NCBI GenBank assembly: GCA_002699145.1
Contig: PABK01000016.1
Span: forward strand, 1 to 47,792
DNA from: Halioglobus sp.
GTDB lineage: Bacteria > Pseudomonadota > Gammaproteobacteria > Pseudomonadales > Halieaceae
DNA length: 47,792 nt
Direction: 5' to 3'
Positions within the stretch are counted from its first letter, which is position 1. Every line of letters starts with the position of its first letter. The translations under genes were made by a program, and so were the position numbers. The notes beneath the pieces are model-generated. The model was not told the DNA's origin and searched no databases. It saw only the letters and a program-made list of their open reading frames with translations. Positions 1 to 7,806 of this stretch are shown piece by piece.

Positions 1-15
1 TAATCATTCCTGCGT

Positions 16-80
16 GGGACATCGGTGTTCTCTCCATTAAACGATCTTCGCAAAATCAGTTTAATGAATGCCGGTGTCCC
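16..80. repeat. Long imperfect palindrome near the left edge
   Basis: Bases 16-25 (gggacatcgg) pair with 71-80 (ccggtgtccc) through ten pairs, one of them G-U. Inside them 35-40 (cattaa) pair with 61-66 (ttaatg). A 9-nt/4-nt internal bulge separates the two stems and the terminal loop has 20 nt. No T-tract follows, so it is not a standard terminator. It could be an RNA structure, a protein-binding palindrome or the edge of a repeat element lying to the left. No gene is seen in bases 1-245. Confidence 0.5.
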
Positions 81-245
81 CCGTTAATGATGAAGAGCCA
101 ACTTTGCTCACGTCCCGAGGGTAACTTTGTACCACTCTAGCCGCTATCGGTTCCGGAAAGCTGGCGGTATATTTGTGTAACTCGTTGTTTCCACAGCAAT
201 ATGCTGGTCGGCTGGTCGTACAAGATACAATTTGGGGAGCATGAT

Positions 246-440
246 ATGGCCACGGACGCCGCAGGAAAAATCCCCCCGACAGCCTTCCAGCGCGCGCTGA
301 GTGATGCACGCGAACGCATGTCGGTCGTTACCGGTGCCGGGCAGCGGTGGAAGGAGCAGGCGCAGCAACCCAACCCACCAGCGCGCGATCAAAAGCCTGG
401 CAAGGGAAAGGGTCAGAGAGCCGCCAAGAAGACGCCTTGA
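246..440 (+). CDS. Small basic hypothetical protein (64 aa)
   Basis: I do not recognise this protein. The ATG at 246 is preceded by GGGGAG at 234-239 with good spacing, so I prefer it to the in-frame ATG at 201, which has no ribosome binding site. The first 40 residues could form a helix (AFQRALSDARERM). The tail is rich in Lys, Pro, Gly and Ala (PGKGKGQRAAKKTP), resembling the disordered tails of nucleic-acid-binding proteins, but no domain is visible. It stands alone between an upstream palindrome and a weak T-tract hairpin at 584-604. Codon use is less GC-biased than in the neighbours, so the call is tentative. Confidence 0.4.
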   Translation: MATDAAGKIPPTAFQRALSDARERMSVVTGAGQRWKEQAQQPNPPARDQKPGKGKGQRAAKKTP

Positions 441-753
441 ACGGCACGAAATAAAACTCGGTTGGGCATACGCCGCAGAGCAGGCGTGTCCCGGACACCG
501 GTACGGCGTCTCCTAAACTGGCTGAAGGTAACTGATTCAGTAAGCTGATGGCTAATTCGGTGAAGCGAAGCTCGTATAGTGTGGGGTGTGTGTCACCTTT
601 TTTTACGTTCTTTGTTTATAAAGCGGCCATGTTCGCCGCGCCTGGGCACTAACGTATTGTAATTACAGCAGTATTTTTCGGGAGGCCTGAATTTTGCAGC
701 AGGTCTCCCCGACCCACCTGTTTATAACAGTACAGAATGCTCAGAGGTCGCGA
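441..753. other. Intergenic region without a gene
   Basis: About 310 bases separate the small basic protein from the PEP-CTERM gene. No open frame here has convincing coding character. The stretch is AT-richer than the rest of the window. It holds a weak hairpin plus T-run at 584-604 and an AT-rich segment near 605-625 (tttgtttataaag) that could be part of a promoter for the gene at 754. Confidence 0.5.
584..604 (+). terminator. Weak candidate intrinsic terminator
   Basis: GGTG (585-588) and CACC (594-597) form a short stem over a 5-nt loop, followed directly by seven T residues (598-604). The stem is only 4-5 bp, so termination would be weak. Its position is consistent with ending transcription of the small gene at 246-440. 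Confidence 0.35.
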
Positions 754-1416
754 ATGAAAAATCTACTCAAGACTTTATCGATTGCGCTGGTCCTCGGCTG
801 GTCCGACCTGGCAAATGCAAACCTCATCGTGAACGGCGATTTTTCCAGCGGCGATTTCAGCGCCTGGAACCTGTTCACCACGCCTTCGGGCTCGCTGGGA
901 CCTGCGGCCGGCGCGAATACCGTTACGCTCTTCGATGTTAGCGGCGGCGGTGCCTCACAGGCCGCGCGATTCCAGGTTGGCGGATTCAGCGGTAGTGCAG
1001 GCGGCGGTATTTCCCAGACCATCCTGCTCAGCGGCAGCGACCTCGACATCAGCCTGGACATCGCCGCGCTGGATTCCACCCCGAACAATGGCTCCAATGC
1101 CAGCTGGGGCCTGTTTGAATTGCTGCTGGATGGCACGGTGGTCGACTCGTTCGATTTCGACTCGCCGCCGTGCTGCGACGTCGTTCGCAATTCGCTTGCG
1201 TACAGCGGCGCGCCCGGCGCGGGAAACCATGAGATCGCTATCCGGATGACGCGCTCCTACCAGAACGGTAACAATGTAGGCGACACGCCATTCCAGTACA
1301 TCGATAACGTCATCGCCACGGGCAGTTCGGTGCAACCCGCACCGGCACCGGCCACGCTGGCGCTGTTCGGCCTGGGGCTCATCGGCCTCGGCTGGAGCCG
1401 GCGCCGGCAGGCCTGA
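754..1416 (+). CDS. PEP-CTERM sorting domain secreted protein (220 aa)
   Basis: This is an exported protein with a typical signal peptide (about residues 1-23, ending in a small-residue motif ANA). Its body of small and polar residues is of the kind found in extracellular beta-sandwich proteins (starting NLIVNGDFSSGDFSAW). The C-terminus is a PEP-CTERM anchor: a PAPATLALF motif, a hydrophobic segment and an RRRQ tail. Such tails are recognised by the EpsH-type exosortase, which cleaves and sorts the protein to the surface, often with exopolysaccharide. The usual P-E-P is P-A-P here, a known variant. The ATG at 754 has AGAGG at 743-747, so I prefer it to upstream in-frame starts. No exosortase gene lies in the window. 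Confidence 0.85.
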   Translation: MKNLLKTLSIALVLGWSDLANANLIVNGDFSSGDFSAWNLFTTPSGSLGPAAGANTVTLFDVSGGGASQAARFQVGGFSGSAGGGISQTILLSGSDLDISLDIAALDSTPNNGSNASWGLFELLLDGTVVDSFDFDSPPCCDVVRNSLAYSGAPGAGNHEIAIRMTRSYQNGNNVGDTPFQYIDNVIATGSSVQPAPAPATLALFGLGLIGLGWSRRRQA

Positions 1417-1779
1417 GCCACCCCCGGACCAGGCGGCGCGGGTTGAGCGGTACTGCCGCTCGGCCCGTGCGGGCATCGGCAGACCACGCCCTCACGCACA
1501 ACCGTTAAACGGCGCGGTCGTCCTGCGTCATCCAGTTGCTGCGCATGCGTTCTGCTCCGCTTGTACGCCCCGAATCCCTGATGTACCGTAGCGGAATGGA
1601 CACGAGCATTTCCCTGTTCCCCGGCCGCGCGATTGCCTGCGGCTGTACCAGAGGCCTTACCCCGGCCCGACTCTGCCTGCGCGGCTGAACTGCAGTACCC
1701 CGTTCAGTCGCGTTTCTCCGAACCAGACCACCTATACAACCTGAAAACTGGCGCTTCGTGCGCTCAGGGGAGCGAATGC
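1417..1779. other. Intergenic region without a convincing gene
   Basis: The 363 bases between the PEP-CTERM gene and the rnk-like gene hold no supported reading frame. An open stretch runs into the rnk-like gene from the left, but it lacks protein-like composition before the ATG at 1780. A hairpin (gagcgg 1445-1450 with ccgctc 1456-1461) follows the PEP-CTERM gene without a T-tract and might slow or end transcription. The rnk-like promoter should lie in the right half, but I see no clear boxes. Confidence 0.5.
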
Positions 1780-2184
1780 ATGGCTACGCCGCGTTCTGTA
1801 CTGATAAAGCAATCCGATTATGCGCACCTGATGGCGCTACTGGACAAGGCCGACCCGCAGGGTGACTCCCTGCTGTTCGACGAACTCGACGCGGCGACCA
1901 TCGTTGCCAATGGCGAGGAACTGTCCGACGTGGTGACCATGGGGGCGGAAGTGACCTTTCTGGATGTCGATGCGGGCGAGTCGACCATCATGCGCCTGGT
2001 CTATCCTGAGGCGGCGGACCCTTCGCGCCGCCACGTCTCGGTGCTGGCGCCGGTGGGCGCCGCATTGATCGGCCTGAGGAAGGGTGAGGAAATTGACTGG
2101 CCGGTGCCCGGCGGCAAGCTGCGGCGCCTGCGTGTGACCGATGTGCGCAACGCCTGCGCCGCGCAAGGGCAGACCGTTGAATAG
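1780..2184 (+). CDS. rnk: Rnk-like protein, GreA/GreB C-terminal domain (134 aa)
   Basis: The protein matches the Rnk group (regulator of nucleoside diphosphate kinase). A short N-terminal helical part (SDYAHLMALLDKAD) precedes a GreA/GreB-like FKBP-fold domain from about residue 40, with typical elements VTMGAEVTFLDVD, APVGAALIGLRKGEEIDW and the closing LRRLRVTDV. Family members bind RNA polymerase near the secondary channel. In E. coli and Pseudomonas, Rnk affects Ndk levels and nucleotide balance. The length of about 134 residues fits the family. The ATG at 1780 follows GGGGAG at 1767-1772. The next gene overlaps its last codons, suggesting coupling. Confidence 0.85.
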   Translation: MATPRSVLIKQSDYAHLMALLDKADPQGDSLLFDELDAATIVANGEELSDVVTMGAEVTFLDVDAGESTIMRLVYPEAADPSRRHVSVLAPVGAALIGLRKGEEIDWPVPGGKLRRLRVTDVRNACAAQGQTVE

Positions 2185-2398
2185 CCCGGTCGGCAGCCAG
2201 GCCGTGTTCTGGGACCGTTTGTTGTCGCTGGCCGATACGATCGAGTCACGCGGTCTTTGCGCGGAGACCGTGAATCACCTGCTGGCGATAGAAGTGGGAT
2301 TCGCGGGTAGCTTTGAGCCGACGGAGGAGTACCCCGAGTACGCCGCCATGCGGCTGTGCATGGCGCTGCAGAGGCACCTGGAGAAGTCCGCTGACTAG
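2177..2398 (+). CDS. Small hypothetical protein overlapping the rnk-like gene (73 aa)
   Basis: I do not recognise the family. The frame begins inside the last codons of the rnk-like gene. A TTG at 2177 gives LNSPVGSQAVFWDRLL and overlaps it by 8 nt; an upstream ATG at 2141 would overlap by 44 nt. The composition is protein-like: an amphipathic helix (VFWDRLLSLADTIESRG), then AETVNHLLAIEVGFAG, then a second helix (YAAMRLCMALQRHLEK). Its last codon reaches 2398, overlapping by four bases the stop of the convergent ATPase gene. Translational coupling to rnk is likely if it is real. Confidence 0.5.
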   Translation: MNSPVGSQAVFWDRLLSLADTIESRGLCAETVNHLLAIEVGFAGSFEPTEEYPEYAAMRLCMALQRHLEKSAD

Positions 2399-5178
2399 AT
2401 GTGGTGACCCAGCAGCTTCTTCAACTCCATCGCGCCGAGAAACACCAGCGCGCCCAGCGCGGGCCAGGCCCAGTCGCCGCCACGTAGAGCATCGAACCCG
2501 AACCAGCCGCCAATGGCCTGCACCCCGGTGATGGCGGCCACCAGCGCAAAGGAAAACCCCAGGGCCAGCCAGAGCGGCGAGTTGCTGAACAGGTGGCGGC
2601 TGAACAGTGACCCGGCACTGCGCCGCGACAGGATATTGACGTACTGTACGAGCACGATACCCAGGAAAGCGGCGGCCTGTGCCGCCGCGACCGTGCCGCC
2701 GGTGTGCAAGACCATGAAAAAGCTGAAGTAGGCGCCCAGGCCCATCAGCGTGCCGAAAAAGGCCAGCTCCCCCAGGCGTCTGCCGTCGATGATGTGTGCG
2801 TCCGGTTTGCGTGGCGGCTGGCGCATCAGGCGGCTTTCGGCGCGGTCGAAGGTCAGCGCCATCAGCGGCAACATTTCGCCGATGAGGTCGACGGAGAGAA
2901 TCTGCACCGCGGTAATCGGGTTCGGCAGCCCCAGCAGCGCGGCGCCGATGAACCCGGCGCAGACACAACTCAACTCGCCGATATTGGAGGTGATGGAAGA
3001 GAGAATGATGCTCTTCAGGTTCTGGTAGATCGTGCGGCCTTCCCTGACGGCCAGCACCAGGGTGGTTAAGTCGTCGTCGGTCAGGATGATCTCGGCGGCC
3101 TCCTTGGCCACGTCAGAACCCTGTTCGCCCATGGCGACACCGATATCGGCGCTTTTCAGGGACAGCGTGTCGTTCACGCCGTCGCCGGTAACCGCCACCA
3201 CCTCGCCCATCGCCTTGAGCTGTTTGACCACGCGGTACTTGTCCTGGGGCGAGACGCGCGACAGCACCATCGCCTCGGCGCGCAGCGCGCCGGCCAGCTC
3301 TTCGTCCGACATCCGTCGCAGGTCGTCCCCGGTGAGTACTTCGCCTTCGGCCATGCCGACCCGCTCGGCGATCGCCGCTGCCGTGATCGGGCCATCACCG
3401 GTGAGCATGAAGATGCGCACCTGTGCATCGCGTACCTCGGCGACGGCCTCGCGCACGCCCTCGCGTGGCGGGTCGAGCATGGCGACCAGCCCGGCGAAGA
3501 CGAAATCGCGCTCCGAGTCCTCCACGGAGAATTCGCTCTGTCCCTGCGCAAAGTCCCGGTAGGCCAGGGCGATAACGCGCAGCGACTCCTCGCTGTAGGC
3601 CTGCATCCGTCGCATGATGGCCGCGCGGTGCTCTTCGGTCAGCGGCACGGCCTCGCCGGCGTGGTGGTAGGCGCTGCACGCGTCAAGCACGCTGGCCGTC
3701 CCTCCCTTCATATAGCCGATGGTCTGTCCATCGTGCTGGCGCACCAGGGTCATGCGCTTGCGCCGGCTGTCGAAAGGCAGTTCGGCCAACACCGGGAATG
3801 CCGCGATACGTTCGTCCGGGTCCAGGCCGGCCTTCATTGCCAGGGGGGTGAAGGCGGCCTCGGTGGGGTCGCCCAGGGCGTACCAGTCGGGATGCTCGGC
3901 GTCCGGTTCGTGGGTGCGGCCGTTGCTCGCCAGCAGGCCGTGCTGCAGGAAGTGCTTAACCTCTTCGGATTCCGTCGCGTCCAGCACCTCGCCGCCGCGC
4001 CGCACCTCGCCAGCGGGCTCGTAGCCCTGGCCGGTGATCGTGTAATCCTGGCCGTCCGCCCAGCCGCGCACGATGGTCATCTGGTTCTGTGTGATCGTGC
4101 CGGTCTTGTCGGAACAGATGACGCTGGTGCAGCCCAGGGTTTCCACCGCGGACAGGCGCTTGACCACCGCGTTCTCCCGCGCCAGCCTGCTGACCCCCAG
4201 CGACAGCGCCACGGTGATCTGTGCCGGCAGCCCCTGGGGCACGCACGCTGCGGCCACGCCGATGGCGAACAGTGCGCTGGCGTTGATCAGGGCGCCCATG
4301 TCGGCGAAATCGTCGCCGCGCAGCAGCAGGTTGACGGCGAACAGGGCGAGGGCGATAACGCCTGCCATGCGCGTGAGCATGCCGGCCAGCGTGCTCATTT
4401 CCCGCTGCAGCGGCGACAGGTCGCGCCTTATGCCCTGGCCGACCTGGGCGATTTCGCCAATCGCGCTGCCCATGCCGGTGGCGACGACCACCCCGCTGGC
4501 GCTGCCTCGCGCCACCGTGGTGCCCATGAAGACCAGGTTGTCCTGTTCCGCCAGGCCGGCCTCCGCCCCGGGGGTCGCGGTCGCGTCTTTTTCCTGCGGC
4601 TCCGACTCACCGGTGAGCATGAAATCGTTGGTGGCCAGTTCCGCTGACTCGACCAGGCGCAGGTCCGCGGGCACCGCCTCACCCTCGTTCAGCAGCACGA
4701 TATCGCCGGGGACCAGATCGCTGGCGTCCAGTTCCCGTTCCTGGTTATCGCGCAGGGTGCGCGCCCTGCTGCGGATCATCAGTCGCAGCCGCTCGAGCAG
4801 GGCCTCGGCATGGTACTCCTGGTACAGCCCGATGGCCGCGTTGGTGAGGATGATCGCCAGCAGTACGGTCGCACCGCGAGTGTCTCCCAGGTACCAGGCC
4901 AGCCCGGCGGCGACGAACAGCACCAGGATAAGCGGTTCCCTGAACTGGTGGAGGAAGAGGCTGTAAAGTGGCTGGCGGCCTGTCTCGTCAATCTGGTTGG
5001 GGCCATGCCTTGCGCGGCGCCTGGCGGCCTCCGCCTCGCTGAGCCCGCTCTGCGGGTCGCTGTCCAGTTGCGCCAGCAGCGTCTCCAGGGGCAGGTGGTG
5101 CGCCGGCTCGTTGGGTGGCTGGTCGCTACCGGGAGCGTCGCTGTCTGCAGTTTGTGGCAACTCGCTGTCCTCGTTCAA
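2395..5178 (-). CDS. P2-type cation-transporting ATPase (927 aa)
   Basis: This is a complete P-type ATPase. It has an N-terminal cation-ATPase domain, an actuator domain with TGES (189-192), a phosphorylation motif DKTGT (357-361), a nucleotide domain with LGDPTE and KGG, a hinge TGDGVND (664-670) and about ten TM segments. It looks like the Ca2+ (P2A) or Na+/K+ (P2C) group. Several signature residues are changed: TM4 reads PQGLP (314-318) where the family has PEGLP/L; TM6 reads VDLIGE (763-768); TM8 reads VQYVN (844-848), closer to Na+/K+ pumps; TGDHP is TGDGP (593-597); and the hinge continues TLSL instead of APAL. TM5 SNIGE (731-735) is normal. The transported ion is therefore uncertain. 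The farthest start is a TTG at 5178; a second TTG at 5160 has AGGA upstream and may be the real one. Confidence 0.9.
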   Translation of the reverse strand: MNEDSELPQTADSDAPGSDQPPNEPAHHLPLETLLAQLDSDPQSGLSEAEAARRRARHGPNQIDETGRQPLYSLFLHQFREPLILVLFVAAGLAWYLGDTRGATVLLAIILTNAAIGLYQEYHAEALLERLRLMIRSRARTLRDNQERELDASDLVPGDIVLLNEGEAVPADLRLVESAELATNDFMLTGESEPQEKDATATPGAEAGLAEQDNLVFMGTTVARGSASGVVVATGMGSAIGEIAQVGQGIRRDLSPLQREMSTLAGMLTRMAGVIALALFAVNLLLRGDDFADMGALINASALFAIGVAAACVPQGLPAQITVALSLGVSRLARENAVVKRLSAVETLGCTSVICSDKTGTITQNQMTIVRGWADGQDYTITGQGYEPAGEVRRGGEVLDATESEEVKHFLQHGLLASNGRTHEPDAEHPDWYALGDPTEAAFTPLAMKAGLDPDERIAAFPVLAELPFDSRRKRMTLVRQHDGQTIGYMKGGTASVLDACSAYHHAGEAVPLTEEHRAAIMRRMQAYSEESLRVIALAYRDFAQGQSEFSVEDSERDFVFAGLVAMLDPPREGVREAVAEVRDAQVRIFMLTGDGPITAAAIAERVGMAEGEVLTGDDLRRMSDEELAGALRAEAMVLSRVSPQDKYRVVKQLKAMGEVVAVTGDGVNDTLSLKSADIGVAMGEQGSDVAKEAAEIILTDDDLTTLVLAVREGRTIYQNLKSIILSSITSNIGELSCVCAGFIGAALLGLPNPITAVQILSVDLIGEMLPLMALTFDRAESRLMRQPPRKPDAHIIDGRRLGELAFFGTLMGLGAYFSFFMVLHTGGTVAAAQAAAFLGIVLVQYVNILSRRSAGSLFSRHLFSNSPLWLALGFSFALVAAITGVQAIGGWFGFDALRGGDWAWPALGALVFLGAMELKKLLGHHI

Positions 5179-5296
5179 AGTCGACCCGGTGCGCTGTCGC
5201 CAATGCAGGCGGCGAATGCTGGTAGCTCGATCACGCTACTTTGCGCGATATCGTCCGCGGTGAGAAGTCGCTACAGGGCCAGGGCTCGGCCGGGCT

Positions 5297-6250
5297 TCAT
5301 TCACGCGCGCCGAGCGGCCGCCCGCCGGTATGCGCCATCAATGCGCGCAGATGCGCCTCGACACTCTTTGCCAGCGCGTCCAGCTCATACCCGCCCTCCA
5401 GGCAACTGACCACCCGGCCCCCGGCGGACTCCCGCGCCAGCTCGCCGATGCGCGCCCCCACCCAGGCGTAGTCCGCCTCCGCCAGCCCCAGCTCCGCCAG
5501 CGGGTCGTCGCGGTGCGCATCGAAGCCGGCCGAGACGCACACCAGCTGCGGTGCAAACTCGCGCAGCCGTGGCAGCCAGTCGCGTTCCACCGCCGCGCGG
5601 AAGGCGGCGCCGTCGCTGCCCGCCGGCAGCGGGGTGTTGACCACGTTGCGGGCCTGGCTGTCGGCGCCGCTGTAGGGGTAGTGGGGATGCTGGAAAGTGG
5701 AGCAGAACAGGATGCGCTCGTCGCCGGCGACGATGTCCTCGGTGCCGTTGCCGTGGTGCACGTCGAAATCGACGATGGCCACGCGCTCCAGCCCGTGCTC
5801 CTCCAGGGCGCGGTAGGCGGCCACGGCGACGTTGCCGAACAGGCAGAAGCCCATGGCGCGGCCGCGCTCGGCGTGGTGGCCGGGGGGGCGCACGGCGCAG
5901 AACGCCTGTGCGGCCTCGCCCGCCATGACCAGGTCCACGGCCAGTTGCGCGGCGCCGGCGGCGCGCAGTGCGGCCTCCAGGCTGTGCGGGTTCATCGCCG
6001 TGTCCGGGTCGAGCTGGTGGCGGCCCGTGGCGGGGGCGGCGGCGATGATAGCGTCCACGTAGTCCGCCGCGTGCACACGGCGCAGCAGGTCGGGGTCCAC
6101 GGTCGGCGCCTCGTGCGGGGTGAGCTGGTCGTGCAGGCCGCCCTCGCGCAGCCGTTGCTCGATCGCCGCCAGGCGGGCGGGCTGCTCGGGGTGGCGCGGG
6201 CTGATCTCGTGCAGGCGGCAGGCGGGGTGGGAAATATAGGCCAGGCTCAC
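5297..6250 (-). CDS. Histone deacetylase family (class II-like) hydrolase (317 aa)
   Basis: This is an arginase/deacetylase-fold amidohydrolase of the class II HDAC or acetylpolyamine amidohydrolase type. The active-site elements are in place: RPPGHHA with the His pair at 125-126, zinc ligands in DFDVHHG (Asp163, His165) and GFDAH (Asp244), and the transition-state Tyr in EGGY (Tyr288). The length is normal for bacterial members. Substrates are probably small acetylated amines or acetylated proteins. The gene starts with GTG at 6250 behind a GAGGT-like site. The upstream region is shared with the divergent CBS gene, and a glutamylpolyamine-synthetase-like gene lies 6 kb away. A polyamine link is possible but unproven. 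Confidence 0.9.
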   Translation of the reverse strand: MSLAYISHPACRLHEISPRHPEQPARLAAIEQRLREGGLHDQLTPHEAPTVDPDLLRRVHAADYVDAIIAAAPATGRHQLDPDTAMNPHSLEAALRAAGAAQLAVDLVMAGEAAQAFCAVRPPGHHAERGRAMGFCLFGNVAVAAYRALEEHGLERVAIVDFDVHHGNGTEDIVAGDERILFCSTFQHPHYPYSGADSQARNVVNTPLPAGSDGAAFRAAVERDWLPRLREFAPQLVCVSAGFDAHRDDPLAELGLAEADYAWVGARIGELARESAGGRVVSCLEGGYELDALAKSVEAHLRALMAHTGGRPLGARE

Positions 6251-6381
6251 GGTCGGTTACCTCGGGGTCGGCGGGCACAATTGCGCGAGGCGCACGCGCG
6301 CGGATCAATATACAATAGCTGCAGTACGGGCGCCCGGCGCCCTGAATTCGCCAGTCCCGGAACCACCGGCAGGAGTGTTCA

Positions 6382-6813
6382 ATGCCACAGCCCATCAAAG
6401 TCACCGACTGCATGCACCGCAACCCGCTGACGATCAGCGCCCAGGACAACCTGGTCAACGCCATCTCCATCATCGTCGAGAACAAGCTCACGGGCCTGAC
6501 GGTCACCGACGGTCACGGCCACGTGGTCGGCGTGCTGTCGGAGCTGGACTGCATCCAGGCGGTGCTGACCTCGCTGTACAACGAGGGCGACCCGGAACAC
6601 GTGCTGGTGGAAGACGCGATGAACGAGGACGTGAACGCCTGCACGGAGGACGACAGCATCGTCGAGGTGGCGCAGGCCATGGTCAGCACGCGGCAGCGCC
6701 GTCGCCCGGTGGTGCGCGAGGGCAGGCTGGTGGGGCAGGTCAGCTCCAACAACATCCTCTGGGCGCTGATGGAGTACTCGCGGCGCAAGGTGCATCACTC
6801 GGGAGCGCGCTAG
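6382..6813 (+). CDS. CBS-domain pair protein (143 aa)
   Basis: The protein consists of two consecutive CBS motifs and nothing else: the first about residues 8-60 (VTDCMHRNPLTISAQDNLVNA, then GLTVTDGHGHVVGVLSE), the second about residues 75-130 (AMNEDVNACTEDDSIVEVAQ, then RRPVVREGRLVGQVS). CBS pairs bind adenosyl nucleotides such as AMP, ATP or SAM and act as energy or ligand sensors. A good ribosome binding site (AGGAG near 6371) precedes the ATG. It is divergent from the deacetylase-like gene and is followed on the same strand, 114 nt later, by the binding-protein/membrane-protein pair, which could share its transcript. Confidence 0.9.
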   Translation: MPQPIKVTDCMHRNPLTISAQDNLVNAISIIVENKLTGLTVTDGHGHVVGVLSELDCIQAVLTSLYNEGDPEHVLVEDAMNEDVNACTEDDSIVEVAQAMVSTRQRRRPVVREGRLVGQVSSNNILWALMEYSRRKVHHSGAR

Positions 6814-7026
6814 GCGCAACCCGCCAGCCGGCTTGCGCGCCGGCGCCCCTGGCCGCGACAATGGGCGCGTGGCCCGCGGGCCAGCACGACACTATAAGAA
6901 AACAACCTGGATCAAGCGGAGCCGGCCATCATCTCCCTGCGTCGCACCTTCAGCCACGCGAGGTACTACTACCTCCTGTTCGCCGCGGCCTTTGCGCTGA
7001 CCCTGGCGCTGGCCTGGCGTGTCAGC

Positions 7027-7806
7027 GTGCACGCGCCGCAGCTGCGGCCGCTGGTGTCGCAGGACTACGACCTGCAGCGGTGCGAGCTGCCCGGGGAACC
7101 GGGGCGCCCGGTGCTGCGCATCCTCGACGCGGTGTACCTGGAACAGCCGAACAACCTGCAGCCGTGGTGCGACTCGGCCGCCATCGCGCGCCATTTCGCC
7201 GCGGTGGAGGTGGTCACCGAGCACCGCGACAGTATCGACCTGCGCGAACTGCACGAGCTGCGCCACACGCTGGTGGTGGCCAAGCCGGAGCTGATCGACA
7301 GCGCCGGGCGGTCCGTGCCGGGGGGCCTGGGCTACGCGCCCGTCGCGCGCTATCCGCGCTACGGCAGCCAGCTGGTGTCCATGGACGGGCCGCCGCAGCT
7401 CAGCGCGGCCTGGCTGCGCGGCAAGCGCCTGGGCCTGCTGGACGACCCGAACAGCGTGTCCTCCTACCAGATTCCCATGGCGGCCCTGCGCCAGGCGGGG
7501 CTGGCCGACGTGCCGGAGCTGGTCTACTACCGCTCCTACCGGCAGTTGTACCGCGCGCTGTTCGACGGCGAGGTCGATGTCATCCCGGGCCTGCTGTCCC
7601 CGGAGGGGCCGGACAGCGCCCTGCAGTTGCCGCCGGGCCTGGTGCTGCAGCAGACCATTCCCGGGCCGGCCTGGTACCTGCGCCGCGACCTGCTGGGCAG
7701 CGCCGCCCATTGCGCCGTGCAGGACACGCTGCAATCGCTGGCGCGCGACGCGGAGCTGGACTACTTCCGCCGGCTGCGCCTGGAGCACGACTGTGCGCAG
7801 CCCTAG
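7027..7806 (+). CDS. PhnD-like periplasmic substrate-binding protein, start uncertain
   Basis: The protein resembles PhnD-type phosphate/phosphonate/phosphite binding proteins of ABC transporters and sensor systems. It has two lobes with an inter-lobe signature LRGKRLGLLDDPNSVSSY followed by PMAALRQAGL, then YRQLYRALFDGEVDVIPG. The first canonical start in frame is the GTG at 7027, but it has no ribosome binding site and would remove the export signal. The open frame extends left to the stop at 6895 and encodes a positively charged start (LRRTFSHARYYY) plus a hydrophobic helix (LLFAAAFALTLALAW), as expected for a signal anchor. A GCGGAG at 6916-6921 precedes two ATC codons (6928, 6931), so a non-standard start is likely. 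No ABC permease or ATPase follows. Its stop overlaps the next gene by 14 nt. Confidence 0.7.
   Translation: MHAPQLRPLVSQDYDLQRCELPGEPGRPVLRILDAVYLEQPNNLQPWCDSAAIARHFAAVEVVTEHRDSIDLRELHELRHTLVVAKPELIDSAGRSVPGGLGYAPVARYPRYGSQLVSMDGPPQLSAAWLRGKRLGLLDDPNSVSSYQIPMAALRQAGLADVPELVYYRSYRQLYRALFDGEVDVIPGLLSPEGPDSALQLPPGLVLQQTIPGPAWYLRRDLLGSAAHCAVQDTLQSLARDAELDYFRRLRLEHDCAQP

Noticed and set aside
630-675. Possible sigma-54 promoter (tgggcac followed by ttgt) before the PEP-CTERM gene
   Set aside because: PEP-CTERM genes are often sigma-54 dependent, but the GC of the -12 element is missing and the spacing is off.
3628-4647. Plus-strand open frame within the ATPase gene
   Set aside because: Antisense to a clearly real P-type ATPase with all catalytic motifs.
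6827-6844. Terminator after the CBS gene (gccggc stem)
   Set aside because: A 6-bp stem with a 6-nt loop exists, but no T-run follows and the region is very GC-rich, so chance pairing is likely.
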